6,368 nt of DNA, from NCBI GenBank assembly GCA_018381425.1, contig JAGZRY010000096.1:1-6368 (forward strand), written 5' to 3'. The DNA is from Haemophilus parainfluenzae (GTDB lineage: Bacteria > Pseudomonadota > Gammaproteobacteria > Enterobacterales > Pasteurellaceae). Shown here in pieces: positions 6,305 to 6,368 of this stretch. Position 1 is the stretch's first letter. The number at the start of each line of letters is the position of its first letter. The notes beneath the pieces are model-generated. The model saw nothing but the letters and a program-made list of their open reading frames with translations, did not search any database and was not told where the DNA came from. Made by a program: the position numbers and the translations under genes.

Positions 6305-6333
6305 ATTATAGCCGACAAAAGCAAAATTGACAA
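6305..6333 (-). promoter_or_regulatory. sigma70 promoter of the ferredoxin gene
   Basis: TTGTCA (6328-6333, 5 of 6), exactly 17 nt, then a perfect TATAAT (6305-6310) on the minus strand. The start point would fall near 6298, giving a leader of about 20 nt before the ferredoxin ATG. This is the best promoter in the window. Confidence 0.8.
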
Positions 6334-6351
6334 AATTTAAACAGGATTTTT

Positions 6352-6368
6352 ATGAAAAAACAGGTTTC
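6352..6368 (+). CDS. Possible first codons of a rightward gene, cut by window edge
   Basis: ATG at 6352 opens a frame reading M-K-K-Q-V before the window ends. AGGA at 6343-6346 sits 5 nt upstream at a usable distance, and an MKK start is common for secreted or small proteins. Seventeen bases are too few to identify the product. If real, it is divergent from the ferredoxin gene, with only 75 nt between start codons. Confidence 0.35.

Noticed and set aside
6327..6332. Plus-strand TTGACA as a -35 for the possible rightward gene
   Set aside because: The -10 would fall at 6350-6355, on the start codon itself, so it cannot serve that gene. The match arises from the overlapping minus-strand -35.

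Overview
The window looks like chromosomal DNA from a Pasteurellaceae bacterium, most likely a Haemophilus or close relative. The best evidence is five exact copies of the Hin-type DNA uptake sequence AAGTGCGGT in 6.4 kb, low to moderate GC, and a narQ-murB-(two small genes)-rpoH arrangement. From memory, narQ, murB and rpoH are neighbouring loci in H. influenzae Rd; I could not check this here.

Layout, right to left, because all complete genes lie on the minus strand. At the right edge (6277-6368) is a promoter region that appears divergent: it drives a YfhL-type two-cluster ferredoxin (6016-6276) leftward and may hold the first codons of a rightward gene (from 6352). The ferredoxin is followed by a tiny DUF1232-like membrane protein (5828-5986). 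Next come an intergenic stretch with a DNA uptake sequence and a candidate promoter, then a 12-helix MFS transporter of the sugar/organic-acid type (4473-5687) that ends in a clear intrinsic terminator (4419-4446).

A new leftward unit then begins: the nitrate/nitrite sensor kinase narQ (2636-4339, GTG start), the peptidoglycan enzyme murB (1601-2626), an unrecognised AT-rich membrane protein (983-1597), a small conserved-type protein resembling DUF2322 (675-986), and the heat-shock sigma factor rpoH (start at 528, running off the left edge). Gaps between the first four are 9 nt, 3 nt and a 4-nt overlap, so they read as one transcription unit. rpoH has its own leader with a good sigma70 promoter and, overlapping it, a sigmaE-like promoter closely resembling the E. 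coli rpoH sigmaE promoter as I recall it.

The genes are mostly housekeeping: redox sensing, cell wall synthesis, stress sigma factor, iron-sulfur protein and transport. I see no mobile element, CRISPR array, tRNA or rRNA. The least ordinary part is the 204-residue membrane protein gene between murB and the DUF2322-like gene. It is visibly more AT-rich than its neighbours, contains no uptake sequence, and belongs to no family I recognise. I found no convincing new biological system; the most useful leads are that gene, the rpoH promoter pair and the DUF1232-like microprotein.
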